Origin: Cyclobacteriaceae bacterium
GTDB taxonomy: Bacteria; Bacteroidota; Bacteroidia; Cytophagales; Cyclobacteriaceae
Direction of reading: 5' to 3'
Length of the DNA: 64,000 bases
Assembly (NCBI GenBank): GCA_020436165.1
Contig: JAGQYI010000048.1
Location: 1-64,000, forward strand
Shown in pieces: positions 47,019 through 55,910 of the stretch. Made by a program: the position numbers and the translations under genes. Position 1 is the stretch's first letter, and every line of letters starts with the position of its first letter. The notes beneath the pieces were generated by a model. The model was not told the DNA's origin, ran no database searches, and saw only the letters and a list, made by a program, of their open reading frames with translations.

Positions 47019-47042
47019 TTGCTCAATATCCTTTTACCTTTA
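47019..47042 (+). promoter_or_regulatory. Promoter of the DUF6089-like gene
   Basis: TTG at 47012-47014 with a 20-base spacer and TACCTTTA at 47035-47042 matches the Bacteroidota pattern. Transcription from it would start near 47047, which excludes a TTG start at 47019 and supports the ATG at 47058 or 47064. Confidence 0.6.
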
Positions 47043-47057
47043 AGATTGAATAGTTAT

Positions 47058-47969
47058 ATGTCCATGAAAAAGTTTGCAGTTATACTTCTTTTAATTGGTA
47101 TCAGCCTCGAGTTATCAGCACAAAGTTTTTATAACCGTAGGATTGACAGAAGATGGATTGCATCAGTGGGTACAGGCACTGCAAAATATTTTGGTGACTT
47201 GGCAAACTCAGGTCAAATTTTTCAAAGTACTCGATATAATCTTGAAGCAGGCCTGGAATACCGGTTTACGTCAAGAGTATCGGCTAGAACAGGTTTAACA
47301 TATTTCAGAATTCATGGGGATGACAAGGACGCAAATTCGGATGGACGTGTAGTTAGGAATCTTAATTTTGTTGGAAACAATGTAGAAATCTCAGCTGTTG
47401 GAATTGTACAACTATTTGATGAGTCTGGGAGATATTATCAGCGTCCAGTGGTGAATGTTAATTTTTTTGCCGGTATTGCACTGCTTTACTTTAATCCAAA
47501 AACAAATATACCTGCCACTGACTATAATGGAAATCCATTCCCGGATGCAGGTAAAATGACGAGTTTAAGGCAATATCAAACCGAGCAAGTGAGTTATGGC
47601 CCAGTTACTTTAGCTGTTCCATTCGGAGTAGGTGTAAAACTTAAAGTTTCACCTTTTTTAAATATCAGTGCCAATGGTGGGTACAGATATACTTTTACTG
47701 ACTACTTGGATGATATTAGCAATAAATACGTAGGAGAGGATGCTTTTACCGATCCACTTGCTCAAGCTTTGGCTGATCGGAGGCCCGAAATTGGTCTAAC
47801 TCCTTTTGATAGTGGAAATAAAAGGGGAGATCCAACAAAAAAAGACGGTTACTTTATGCTGAGTGTGAGAGCTGAGTATTATTTACCTTCTAATATTTTC
47901 GGGAACAATAATAATAGAGGAAGAACTTATAAGAAACCCAAGTATCGTAGAGGAGGAAAAAGAAGATAG
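47058..47969 (+). CDS. DUF6089-like outer membrane protein
   Basis: A 303-aa predicted outer membrane beta-barrel. A signal peptide (about 1-22, ending ELSAQ) is followed by the family start RRWIASVGTGTAKYFGDLAN and alternating amphipathic strands (FNPKTNIPATDYNGNPFPD, ISANGGYRYTFTDYLDD). The C-terminus is a short basic Arg/Lys tail. The family is conserved in Bacteroidota next to cell-surface genes; function is unknown. An ATG two codons in (47064) is an alternative start. Confidence 0.78.
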   Translation: MSMKKFAVILLLIGISLELSAQSFYNRRIDRRWIASVGTGTAKYFGDLANSGQIFQSTRYNLEAGLEYRFTSRVSARTGLTYFRIHGDDKDANSDGRVVRNLNFVGNNVEISAVGIVQLFDESGRYYQRPVVNVNFFAGIALLYFNPKTNIPATDYNGNPFPDAGKMTSLRQYQTEQVSYGPVTLAVPFGVGVKLKVSPFLNISANGGYRYTFTDYLDDISNKYVGEDAFTDPLAQALADRRPEIGLTPFDSGNKRGDPTKKDGYFMLSVRAEYYLPSNIFGNNNNRGRTYKKPKYRRGGKRR

Positions 47970-47983
47970 TTATCTAGGTTTAT

Positions 47984-49882
47984 CTAAACCGCAGACTTGT
48001 CAAGTTCAGTAAATTTTGATTCGTTACTAATAAACTCTGGAACTAATTTCTTCATCCTTTGGACCATTTCAAATTCCTTCTGATCATTTGCAAGCTGAAT
48101 TATTTCATCAATAGCGCTGTTAACCTTTAGGAAAGGATGATCAATCACTTTAGCTATCATGATTTTATTGTGATGTGTATTAATGCAGTTCTCTTTATCA
48201 TTTAATAATTCTTCGAACAGTTTTTCTCCTTCTCTAAGTCCTGTAAACTCAATTTTTATCTCCGAATTAGGTTCAAATCCAGATAAGAGAATCATCCTTT
48301 CAGCCAGATCAGCTATTTTAACAGATTTACCCATATCAAAAATAAATATCTCACCTCCTTTTCCCATTGCCGCAGCCTCAAGAACCAATTGGCAGGCTTC
48401 CGGTATTGTCATAAAGAATCTGGTTATTTCCGGATGGGTTACAGTTACAGGGCCGCCCTTTGCAATTTGTTCTTTAAACAATGGAATAACAGAACCATTT
48501 GATCCAAGAACATTTCCAAATCTTGTTGTCACGAACTTTGTCTTTGAATATACTCCCTTCTCGGCTAAATTATTTAATGACTGGACAAACATCTCACCAA
48601 TTCGCTTTGATGCACCCATAACATTGGTTGGGTTCACTGCTTTATCAGTTGAAATGTAAACAAACTTATCAACTTTATTCTTTACGGAAATCTCTGCCAA
48701 GGATCTTGTTCCCAGTACATTACACAGAACGGCTTCAGTGGAATTAATTTCCATCATTGGTACATGTTTATAGGCGGCTGCATGAAATACGATATTTGGT
48801 TTGTAAGTTTCAAAAACATGGTTCAATCTTTCACTATTCGTAATATCCCCAATTATATATTCCACTTCTATATCACCTAATAAAAATTCCTTAAGCTCTT
48901 GTTGCAGTGAAAACATAGAGGATTCAGACTGATCATAAAGAATCAAACTTATGGGATGATACCCGGCTAGTTGCCTAACTATTTCACTTCCTATTGATCC
49001 TGCAGCCCCTGTTATTAAAATTCGTTGTTCGCCTACTTCTTTAGATATGTAATAGTTGTTTAAATTGATAGCTTCTCTACCTAGTAAATCTTCAATATTA
49101 ATTTCCTGAATTTGACGAGTGCTCAATTCACCTTTTGCCCATTTATTTACTGGAGGAACATGCAAAACCTTGGTCCCGGACCTTAAAGCAATATCTACAA
49201 GTTCGTTTTTTCGAGTTATATCAAGATTTTGAACAGAAATAACAATTTCATCAATATCTAATTCAACCATTACCTGTTCTATTCGGTTCCCAGAATAAAT
49301 CTTAACACCATTTACTACTTTGCCTACTTTGTTTTGGTCATCTTCAATGTACCCCATAACCTTGGAGTCATTATCATTAGTAAAAAGTTGATTTACTATT
49401 TGTCCAGATTGCCCGGCTCCGAAGATCAAGATTTTCTTAAGAGACTTTGGTCCCCCTTTTAGAAAATTAAATATAAACTTAACAATAAGTCTATAAGTCA
49501 AAAGAAATACAACACTTATAAAAAGTGCTATAAGATTTATTGAGTACGGCAGACCTGAAATACCATTTTTGGCATAATAAAGAAAGTTAAATAATGCAGA
49601 CAAACCTGAGGCTAAGCCTATTGTGTATGCAACTCGTAATCCATCCTGAAATCCTGTGTATCTGACAATCCCGGAATAACTTCTCGTAATTAAGGAAACG
49701 AATATGGATAAAAAAACAAATACGGGTATTCCAACCTCATAATTACTACTGTCAACAGAAACAAGATTGAAGTTAAATCTAAGAATGTAAGAGAATGAAA
49801 CAGCAATCAACACCAAAAAAGCATCAATAACTATAATGATCCAGCGAGGTAATATCCGTAGTTCCCTCAGTCTCCTAAACAT
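47984..49882 (-). CDS. FlaA1/CapD/PglF-type nucleotide-sugar dehydratase
   Basis: A 632-aa membrane-associated enzyme removing water from a UDP-sugar to give a 4-keto-6-deoxy product. Four N-terminal membrane helices (about 13-120) precede a CoA-binding-like Rossmann region (LIFGAGQSGQIVNQLF) and the SDR domain with TGAAGSIGSEIVRQL. In the active site VMGASKRIGEMF, Met stands where most SDR enzymes have Tyr (STDKAVNPTNVMGASK), the hallmark of this 4,6-dehydratase group. The ATG at 49882 is chosen over one 18 codons upstream that overlaps the preceding small gene. It closes the polysaccharide locus. Confidence 0.92.
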   Translation of the reverse strand: MFRRLRELRILPRWIIIVIDAFLVLIAVSFSYILRFNFNLVSVDSSNYEVGIPVFVFLSIFVSLITRSYSGIVRYTGFQDGLRVAYTIGLASGLSALFNFLYYAKNGISGLPYSINLIALFISVVFLLTYRLIVKFIFNFLKGGPKSLKKILIFGAGQSGQIVNQLFTNDNDSKVMGYIEDDQNKVGKVVNGVKIYSGNRIEQVMVELDIDEIVISVQNLDITRKNELVDIALRSGTKVLHVPPVNKWAKGELSTRQIQEINIEDLLGREAINLNNYYISKEVGEQRILITGAAGSIGSEIVRQLAGYHPISLILYDQSESSMFSLQQELKEFLLGDIEVEYIIGDITNSERLNHVFETYKPNIVFHAAAYKHVPMMEINSTEAVLCNVLGTRSLAEISVKNKVDKFVYISTDKAVNPTNVMGASKRIGEMFVQSLNNLAEKGVYSKTKFVTTRFGNVLGSNGSVIPLFKEQIAKGGPVTVTHPEITRFFMTIPEACQLVLEAAAMGKGGEIFIFDMGKSVKIADLAERMILLSGFEPNSEIKIEFTGLREGEKLFEELLNDKENCINTHHNKIMIAKVIDHPFLKVNSAIDEIIQLANDQKEFEMVQRMKKLVPEFISNESKFTELDKSAV

Positions 49883-49889
49883 TTCTAAT

Positions 49890-50069
49890 TTATTTTTTTC
49901 GGTGATGGAATGCCTTCTTTGCTCCAAATAAAGCACCTACTGCAATCAGGATCTCAATTCCACCTATTGGAACATCAGGATCTCCACCTCCTCCAGGACC
50001 TCCACCTCCTGGCTGAGCGGCCAGCAGCGAAGACAAAAAGATAAAGAATGCAACAAGCCTTAATCTCAT
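49890..50069 (-). CDS. 59-aa PEP-CTERM-like small protein, candidate exosortase substrate
   Basis: A 59-residue protein below common length cut-offs. Residues 1-18 are a signal peptide (MRLRLVAFFIFLSSLLAA). Residues 20-33 are a Gly/Pro linker, then PDVPIGG, a hydrophobic helix (about 38-50), and a basic end KKAFHHRKK. This three-part tail (short motif, helix, basic end) resembles PEP-CTERM and the Bacteroidota PID-CTERM type (usually PIDGG) sorting signals. An exosortase of the XrtF type is 3.5 kb upstream on the same strand. Its ATG overlaps the stop of the T9SS gene (ATGA), so it is translated with it. I know no function for the mature part, which would be about 20 residues long. Confidence 0.78.
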   Translation of the reverse strand: MRLRLVAFFIFLSSLLAAQPGGGGPGGGGDPDVPIGGIEILIAVGALFGAKKAFHHRKK

Positions 50070-53000
50070 TTTTTTAGAATTCTGTAATTGATGGTTTTGC
50101 TTTTGGTTACAATATTAACAATATAAATACCCTTTGGGGCAAATGTCATGTTAATTTCATTTTCGATTTTCTTTCCTGAACTATATATCAGTTTGCCATT
50201 GGTTGAATATATTCTAACATTAAGAACGTCTAACCGCTTTGAATCGATATGTAAAACAGAACTAACCGGGTTTGGATACAAACTAATTTCAGAGCCATCC
50301 AAATCATTTTCAATGTCTGTAACTACAGAAACCAAATGAATTTCAAATCTTGAATTACCCCAACTTTCAGGATCACTTGTTACGTTAAAGTTATATTCAT
50401 AACCACTTTCAAGCGTTGTTGATTTATTCAAATAATTGTCAATCAAAACAAAGTCATATAAAGGAGAGAAAGACTCCAAATTATCAAACGAAAGAACATA
50501 ATCCCCCTCCTCAAATACTCTAACATAATCGCTTAGATCATTGTCCCAAGCCGTATTATACATGTCAACCTTTATGGTTTTTTCATCAAACTCACCTAAT
50601 GCAGCAAGTGTATTAATTGCTAAACTCTGCCCTTCGCTGTCAAGAGTAGCCAAATTAAAAATGCCGTTTCTGAGCTTAATCCCATCATACTTAGTATCAA
50701 ACCCATCTATAGCTCCTTCTCTAAAGTGAATGTACGTTCTATCAACTTTATCTGCCTTGGATAATGAAACAATTAACAAATTTTGCTCTTCTTCATCAGA
50801 GCTTCGAAGAAAAGAGCTTGAAGAAGTGGCTTTAGCAGATTCAGGTATAGTTAATGTTGGACTCGAGGCATTTGTTTGCACCCAGAATGCCTGGCCAGAA
50901 GCAATAAGGCCATTTGTTAAATTACCAGTAGAACCATTCCAATAATCATAACTTGAAGTGGACGTATTCCAAACAGCAACTGTACCGCTAACACTTCCAT
51001 TCCTTGTCATAAGGTCCCAATCTACGGTAGAAGGAAATGGATTATTAACCAAATTCCAGCCATCATCAGATGGGCTACCAGAACTAGTATATGTTAAGGG
51101 AATAGATTGATTATGCTGATTTAAAGTGCCAGAAAAACTAACAGTTACTGGCATTTCTTCAGTTCTTGTCCACATAGAATATCCTCTGGAATTAGATATA
51201 GAACTACCAAATGTAGACTGCAACACCCAACCGTTATCAACTCCACCTGTTACTGATTCATTATAATAGGCAAGGTCGTTACCGTTAATTGTTAGACCAG
51301 CGCTTGTTATCTGAGTTACCGTTGCTCCATTAACACAAGTCCCAAAATTTCTCCAAACATCGCCTCCTCCATCAAAATAGCGCTGCACAACCACATTGCC
51401 GGTAACACTTGCATCTGAAGGAATTGCATTGATTCGTGCAGCATTGGATCCAGATGTAGAAATTACTGTAAATACTCCTGAACCACTTCCATCGGCATCA
51501 AAAACAGCTCCAGAACCAAGAGTCATAGCAGTATTCAAATTGGAATTCATATTATTCGAAACTGTACCACCTGAATTAGTCACCGTCAGGTTATAAAAAT
51601 TATTAGTACTTGAACCCGAAATGCTTTGCGCATTTATCCCATTGAAAGTTACAGTACCATTTACATTACTAAAGGTTCCACTATTTGCAAAATCACCAGC
51701 AATAGTAAGCGTTTTACTAGGAGCCGAAATTGAACCTGTTACCGTTAAATCGTTAAAAGCATTGGTACCACTACCGGAAATGGTAGTCGTTCCATCAAAA
51801 ACAAATACTCCCGATGCGGATAAACTACCATCGTTCACTAAATTTCCAGCCAGATTTACTTGCCTACCATTGGGATCAAAAGAGGCTCCCGGATCAATAT
51901 CCAGAACTCCATTTATATCGGCATCCTGATTAGATAAAGATACACCAGCAGAATTAGATACAGTTATACCTCCACCAAAAGTTACCATGTTATTACCGGT
52001 GATGGATTGAGCGGATGTTCCATTGAAGTTAATTCTCTGAGTTGGAGCCCAGGTTCCATCATTGTGTAAATTGCCTTGTAAGTCAATTATATTCCCATTA
52101 CTAGATGTTGAAAAAGTTGTTTCAATAGTAATATCTCCAAAAACTTTAAGTAATCCGGAAAGTGCAGATGATAGCGTTTTTGTTCCAGACCCTGTCAAAA
52201 TTAAGTTTCCATAATTCGCAGGTAGAACACTTTGATCACCAAGTCTATTATATGTTACAGTAAAGTTATAATCGCCCGGAACAGGGACCGAAGAAGGCCC
52301 CGGAGACGTGCTATGCCACCAACCATCCGGTTGATTATTTGTCACGTTCAAAGTAGAACCAGAACTGAATGTAAACCCATCTGAATTAAGATATCCATTA
52401 GTATTGACAGTAATAGTAGCTGATCCACTCATTGTCACATCAGGGAAGTTTGTTGATGCAGAACCTCCATTTATTGAACCTCCAACAACCATAGCAGAGC
52501 CACTTTCAATCGTAATTGAAGCACTACCACTACTATTGGAAACAGCATACCCGGAACCAATTGTAAATGTAGTTCCAGAGTCCACAATTAAAGAATTGGA
52601 AATGGCAATATTTCCATTAATTGTCGTTCCTCCACCTGAGCTAAAAGATATAGTATTAAATGGAGAGGTCGTTGACCAATTATTTATAACTGTTGAGCCG
52701 GTACCTAAAATAACAATATTCAAAAAAGAATTATCTTCAATAATTTGCGCACTTGGTACGCCTGTACTCGATAAACTTAAGTTGATATTTAATGTTACCG
52801 GGGTAAATAAAAAGAAAGGATCGCTGTAATATAATGAATTAGCAACGGAATTAGTTACTGTGATACGATCGACTGTCACATCTCCATATATGGGGTTCAA
52901 GCCTACCTGCCTTCCGTTTGTAATTGCTATATCTCCGGTTCCAGGAACACCTGCTCCACCTGATCCTGTTGGAGTTAAGGACCAAATAGAAGCATCTCCC

Positions 53001-53092
53001 CAATCTCCATTGGCGATAGCAAAATAATTAGTTGAATAAGCTGAAGTGCTTATAAAAATTATAAATATTAGAAAGTAAAAATTCCTAACCAT
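50066..53092 (-). CDS. Beta-helix surface protein with type IX sorting tail
   Basis: A 1008-aa exported protein. Residues 1-20 are a signal peptide. Residues about 25-580 are Ser/Gly/Thr/Asn-rich beta-helix-like repeats (for example GDFANSGTFSNVNGTVTFNG and GNLVNDGSLSASGVFVFDG), repeated degenerately about every 35-45 residues, as in adhesins. Residues about 590-850 form beta-rich domains, and the last 80 (SLYPNPVSSVLHIDSKRLD to INYRILKK) are a type A T9SS C-terminal domain. It lies 89 bases after the XrtF-partner gene and directly before the 59-aa gene. Function unknown; surface structure or adhesion is likely. Confidence 0.85.
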   Translation of the reverse strand: MVRNFYFLIFIIFISTSAYSTNYFAIANGDWGDASIWSLTPTGSGGAGVPGTGDIAITNGRQVGLNPIYGDVTVDRITVTNSVANSLYYSDPFFLFTPVTLNINLSLSSTGVPSAQIIEDNSFLNIVILGTGSTVINNWSTTSPFNTISFSSGGGTTINGNIAISNSLIVDSGTTFTIGSGYAVSNSSGSASITIESGSAMVVGGSINGGSASTNFPDVTMSGSATITVNTNGYLNSDGFTFSSGSTLNVTNNQPDGWWHSTSPGPSSVPVPGDYNFTVTYNRLGDQSVLPANYGNLILTGSGTKTLSSALSGLLKVFGDITIETTFSTSSNGNIIDLQGNLHNDGTWAPTQRINFNGTSAQSITGNNMVTFGGGITVSNSAGVSLSNQDADINGVLDIDPGASFDPNGRQVNLAGNLVNDGSLSASGVFVFDGTTTISGSGTNAFNDLTVTGSISAPSKTLTIAGDFANSGTFSNVNGTVTFNGINAQSISGSSTNNFYNLTVTNSGGTVSNNMNSNLNTAMTLGSGAVFDADGSGSGVFTVISTSGSNAARINAIPSDASVTGNVVVQRYFDGGGDVWRNFGTCVNGATVTQITSAGLTINGNDLAYYNESVTGGVDNGWVLQSTFGSSISNSRGYSMWTRTEEMPVTVSFSGTLNQHNQSIPLTYTSSGSPSDDGWNLVNNPFPSTVDWDLMTRNGSVSGTVAVWNTSTSSYDYWNGSTGNLTNGLIASGQAFWVQTNASSPTLTIPESAKATSSSSFLRSSDEEEQNLLIVSLSKADKVDRTYIHFREGAIDGFDTKYDGIKLRNGIFNLATLDSEGQSLAINTLAALGEFDEKTIKVDMYNTAWDNDLSDYVRVFEEGDYVLSFDNLESFSPLYDFVLIDNYLNKSTTLESGYEYNFNVTSDPESWGNSRFEIHLVSVVTDIENDLDGSEISLYPNPVSSVLHIDSKRLDVLNVRIYSTNGKLIYSSGKKIENEINMTFAPKGIYIVNIVTKSKTINYRILKK

Positions 53093-53181
53093 ATATTAAT
53101 AATGGTAAAGTAGTTGCCAATATAATGATCAATACACAAAAATACTATTTTGTAACCAATAAGTAAATTTAGAACGGCATG

Positions 53182-53589
53182 TTAATACTTTTTCTTTTGA
53201 AACCAAAAAGCTGGTATCAAAAGCAACATGATGATTGGGTTCACTACAATCCGATGAACAAAGGAAAGCAAAGGAGAAGAAATCTCAGAAGGACCTTCTA
53301 GCGAAAGTTTGAAGTAAAAATAGAGAGGAAGTATAATGGCTAATTCAAAAAACTGTATAATAAATGCAATTTTTATCAATTCCCTATCATTAAAAATGGC
53401 ATAGATGAGCAATATAACAGCTAAATCGTTAACAATAAATCTTATTGACCTGTTGACAATAAATTGCCAGTTAGGGTTCAAAATATTTGAGAATAACCAC
53501 TCGGAGTAATTAATTCGTTGAAGCAAATACATTGCTATAAGGATAACTACCGCCAATGTAATATAAAATGCTCTTTTGTTTACTTTCAC
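53182..53589 (-). CDS. Exosortase F system-associated membrane protein
   Basis: A 135-aa membrane protein with four predicted helices (about 8-23, 47-66, 74-93 and 112-130) and a short basic tail. It matches the small membrane protein that almost always sits beside the exosortase XrtF gene in Bacteroidota. The start is GTG (53589-53587). It lies 25 bases after xrtF. Its role in sorting is not established. Confidence 0.78.
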   Translation of the reverse strand: MKVNKRAFYITLAVVILIAMYLLQRINYSEWLFSNILNPNWQFIVNRSIRFIVNDLAVILLIYAIFNDRELIKIAFIIQFFELAIILPLYFYFKLSLEGPSEISSPLLSFVHRIVVNPIIMLLLIPAFWFQKKKY

Positions 53590-53614
53590 TATTTATTCAA
53601 GTAAAAGAAATGCT

Positions 53615-54172
53615 CTAAGATTTATTTTTTTGTGATACCCACCTTACCCAAATAAACCATAGTAAAAAAACGAATGCATAAATAATACCTGTGAAAACAA
53701 ACTTGTGCATCAGGTAAAGTTGGTTAGGAAAATATCTGGCAACCAAGAAGAGTCCTGAAACACGTAAAAGATTGAATACGTAAATTGATATCAATCCAAG
53801 AAAAATAAATACAAATGACCTACTCCAGCTCCCTTTGTATGCTATAATAAAAGCTAAAAAGAGAATACTAACATTAATCGCATTACACCCTTCATAAACA
53901 TTCACAATTATATTCCCATCAAGCGTAATAGCAACATTAGGTTCGACAAGTGAAGGCAAGATAGAAGCTCCAATCCCAACCAAATGAAGTAAATAAGAAG
54001 AATGTTTTGCAACTATGCGCGTAATGGGGTCGGCAATAGTACCGTAACTAACCACCCAAAAACCATATACAATATTTCCCAAAATGTATACACCAAGAAA
54101 TCTCACAAGGAATAATATAGATGCTCTGTACTTTTTAAAAAGCTGAAGAATTGAACTATCCTTATTTTCCAT
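53615..54172 (-). CDS. xrtF: Exosortase, XrtF type
   Basis: A 185-aa membrane protein of the exosortase/archaeosortase family, membrane cysteine transpeptidases that cut sorting tails and may attach them to a glycan or lipid. The family triad is visible: Cys96 in NVYEGCNAINVS, Arg137 in NLLRVSGLFLVAR and His156 in MHKFVFTGI. About seven helices. The ATG at 54172 (MENKDSS) overlaps the upstream acetyltransferase by 11 bases; a start nine codons further upstream would overlap more. It sits inside the glycan locus, as expected if glycan and sorting are linked. Confidence 0.88.
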   Translation of the reverse strand: MENKDSSILQLFKKYRASILFLVRFLGVYILGNIVYGFWVVSYGTIADPITRIVAKHSSYLLHLVGIGASILPSLVEPNVAITLDGNIIVNVYEGCNAINVSILFLAFIIAYKGSWSRSFVFIFLGLISIYVFNLLRVSGLFLVARYFPNQLYLMHKFVFTGIIYAFVFLLWFIWVRWVSQKNKS

Positions 54173-54776
54173 GGTTTTTGATAATTCTTGCTGGAACACC
54201 TACTACTGTACAATTGTCAGGAACGTTTTGGGTAACTACTGCGCCAGCTCCTACCCTTACATTTGAGCCAATTGTTATTCCTTGAAGGATAACAGCTCCT
54301 GAACCAATTAAGGTTGCCTCTCCAATGGTTACATTACCTGATATATTAGCTCCAGGCATCACAGAGCAATAATTGCCAATAGTTACATCGTGCCCCACAG
54401 TTACATTTAGATTGAGTAGTACATGCGACCCGATTGTACAATCTACCGTAACGATAACTCCATCGCATATAATGATTCCCAAACCCTTCAAATACTCTGG
54501 CATTACAACCGTATGCCTGCTAAGCAAATTAACATAATTGACAGAAGCTAAAGCTGCTTTCTCTATAAGTGACCTTTTTAATAGAGGATCTCCTATCGCT
54601 ACAACAAATGATTTATTTTTATAAATTGAAAGAGCTTCTAAATTCCCCAAATAATCTTTCTCAAGTTTCCGGTCATCAATATATCCGGCAAATTCGTAAT
54701 CTCTAATTAGAAGATTTCTTATTTCACGCCCAAGACCGCCTGCGCCAATTATCCCTATTTGATCTCGTTTACTAAT
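54162..54776 (-). CDS. NeuD/PglD-like sugar acetyltransferase, no standard start codon
   Basis: A left-handed beta-helix acetyltransferase (hexapeptide repeats such as VTVGHDVTIGNYCSVMPGAN and IGEATLIGSGAV) preceded by a Rossmann sugar-nucleotide half (GIIGAGGLGREIRNLL at about residues 8-23). Read from a TTG at 54650 the protein would lack that half; the intact sequence runs up to the TAA of the upstream DegT gene, and no ATG, GTG or TTG lies between. I place the start at ATT 54776, giving 204 aa, the family norm. Substrate is probably a UDP-4-amino sugar. It overlaps xrtF by 11 bases. Confidence 0.72.
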   Translation of the reverse strand: MSKRDQIGIIGAGGLGREIRNLLIRDYEFAGYIDDRKLEKDYLGNLEALSIYKNKSFVVAIGDPLLKRSLIEKAALASVNYVNLLSRHTVVMPEYLKGLGIIICDGVIVTVDCTIGSHVLLNLNVTVGHDVTIGNYCSVMPGANISGNVTIGEATLIGSGAVILQGITIGSNVRVGAGAVVTQNVPDNCTVVGVPARIIKNHGK

Positions 54777-54788
54777 ACGTTGTCTTTT

Positions 54789-55910
54789 TTATAGTTGAAG
54801 TATAATAGTAACTATTTTATTCAATTCTTCTTTGTTTAAAGCCGTTCCTGAAGGCAAGCAAAGCCCCCTATTGAAAATTTCTTCTGAAACCTCCCCACCA
54901 AAATAACGGGCATTTTTAAACACAGGTTGTAAGTGCATTGGTTTCCATAATGGTCGGGATTCAATATTTTCTTTTTCCAAAGTAAGCCTAATGGTTTCCC
55001 TTTGTTCATACGATTTGGTAAGAATAGTTGTTAACCACCTATTGGAGAAGTACCCAGAAGGTTCTTCAATAAATTCTATCCCTTCAACCCTGTTCAAACT
55101 ATCTTGGTAGTAGTTGAACACCTCTCTTTTTTGCTTAATACGCTCCTCTAACACTTCCATTTGCCCTAACCCTACTGCAGCATTAATGTTTCCCATACGA
55201 TAATTATACCCAATTTGCGTATGCTGATAATGAGGAGCGTTATCACGGGCCTGAGTCGCCAAAAACCTAACCTCATCAATATAATTTTTGTTATTTGAAA
55301 GTAAAGCCCCACCCCCACTTGTCGTGATGATTTTGTTCCCATTAAAAGAAAGTACCCCCATAGCTCCCATGGAGCCAGCCATCTTACCGTTTAGTTTGGA
55401 ACCAAGTGCTTCAGCTGCATCTTCTATGACAGGAATATTGTATTGGGCAGCTATTGAGTTGATTTCAATCATTTTAGCAGGCATACCGTATAAGTGTACG
55501 GGAATTATTGCCTTTGGTAATGGTTGTTTTGAATGGTCAATTTGCTTAAGGGCGTCCTCCAGAATATCAGGATCCATATTCAAGGTTTCTCTTTCCGAAT
55601 CGATAAAGATGGGAGCGGCTCCCTGGTAAACAATTGGATTTGCTGAGCCGGCAAAGGTAAACGATTGACAAATGACCGAATCACCATGTTCAACTCCTAA
55701 AATTCGTAATGCAAGATGTATTGCAGCCGTACCCGATCCTAAAACGGCCGAATTTTCAGTTCCAATAAAATGAGCTAATAACTTTTCAAAGGCATTTATC
55801 TGAGGCCCAACTGTTGAAATCCAGTTGGTTTCAAATGCCTGATTAATATACCATTGTTCTCGACCTCCCATATGAGGAGGTGACAACCATATTTTTCCTT
55901 TTTCAATCAT
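54789..55910 (-). CDS. DegT/DnrJ/EryC1/StrS-type sugar aminotransferase
   Basis: A 373-aa PLP-dependent aminotransferase, putting an amino group on a keto-sugar nucleotide. The PLP Lys is K193 in FNGNKIITTSGGGAL, with VIEDAAEALGSKLNG before it and the family GTAAIHLAL near 60-68. With the dehydratase at 47.9-49.9 kb and the NeuD/PglD acetyltransferases on both sides, it fits the PglE role in a bacillosamine-type pathway. Its ATG follows the stop of the upstream acetyltransferase with no gap. Confidence 0.92.
   Translation of the reverse strand: MIEKGKIWLSPPHMGGREQWYINQAFETNWISTVGPQINAFEKLLAHFIGTENSAVLGSGTAAIHLALRILGVEHGDSVICQSFTFAGSANPIVYQGAAPIFIDSERETLNMDPDILEDALKQIDHSKQPLPKAIIPVHLYGMPAKMIEINSIAAQYNIPVIEDAAEALGSKLNGKMAGSMGAMGVLSFNGNKIITTSGGGALLSNNKNYIDEVRFLATQARDNAPHYQHTQIGYNYRMGNINAAVGLGQMEVLEERIKQKREVFNYYQDSLNRVEGIEFIEEPSGYFSNRWLTTILTKSYEQRETIRLTLEKENIESRPLWKPMHLQPVFKNARYFGGEVSEEIFNRGLCLPSGTALNKEELNKIVTIILQL

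Noticed and set aside
50066-53092. Internal repeats considered as a CRISPR-like or tandem repeat array
   Set aside because: They are degenerate protein repeats inside one long reading frame with a signal peptide and a sorting tail; no repeat is exact.
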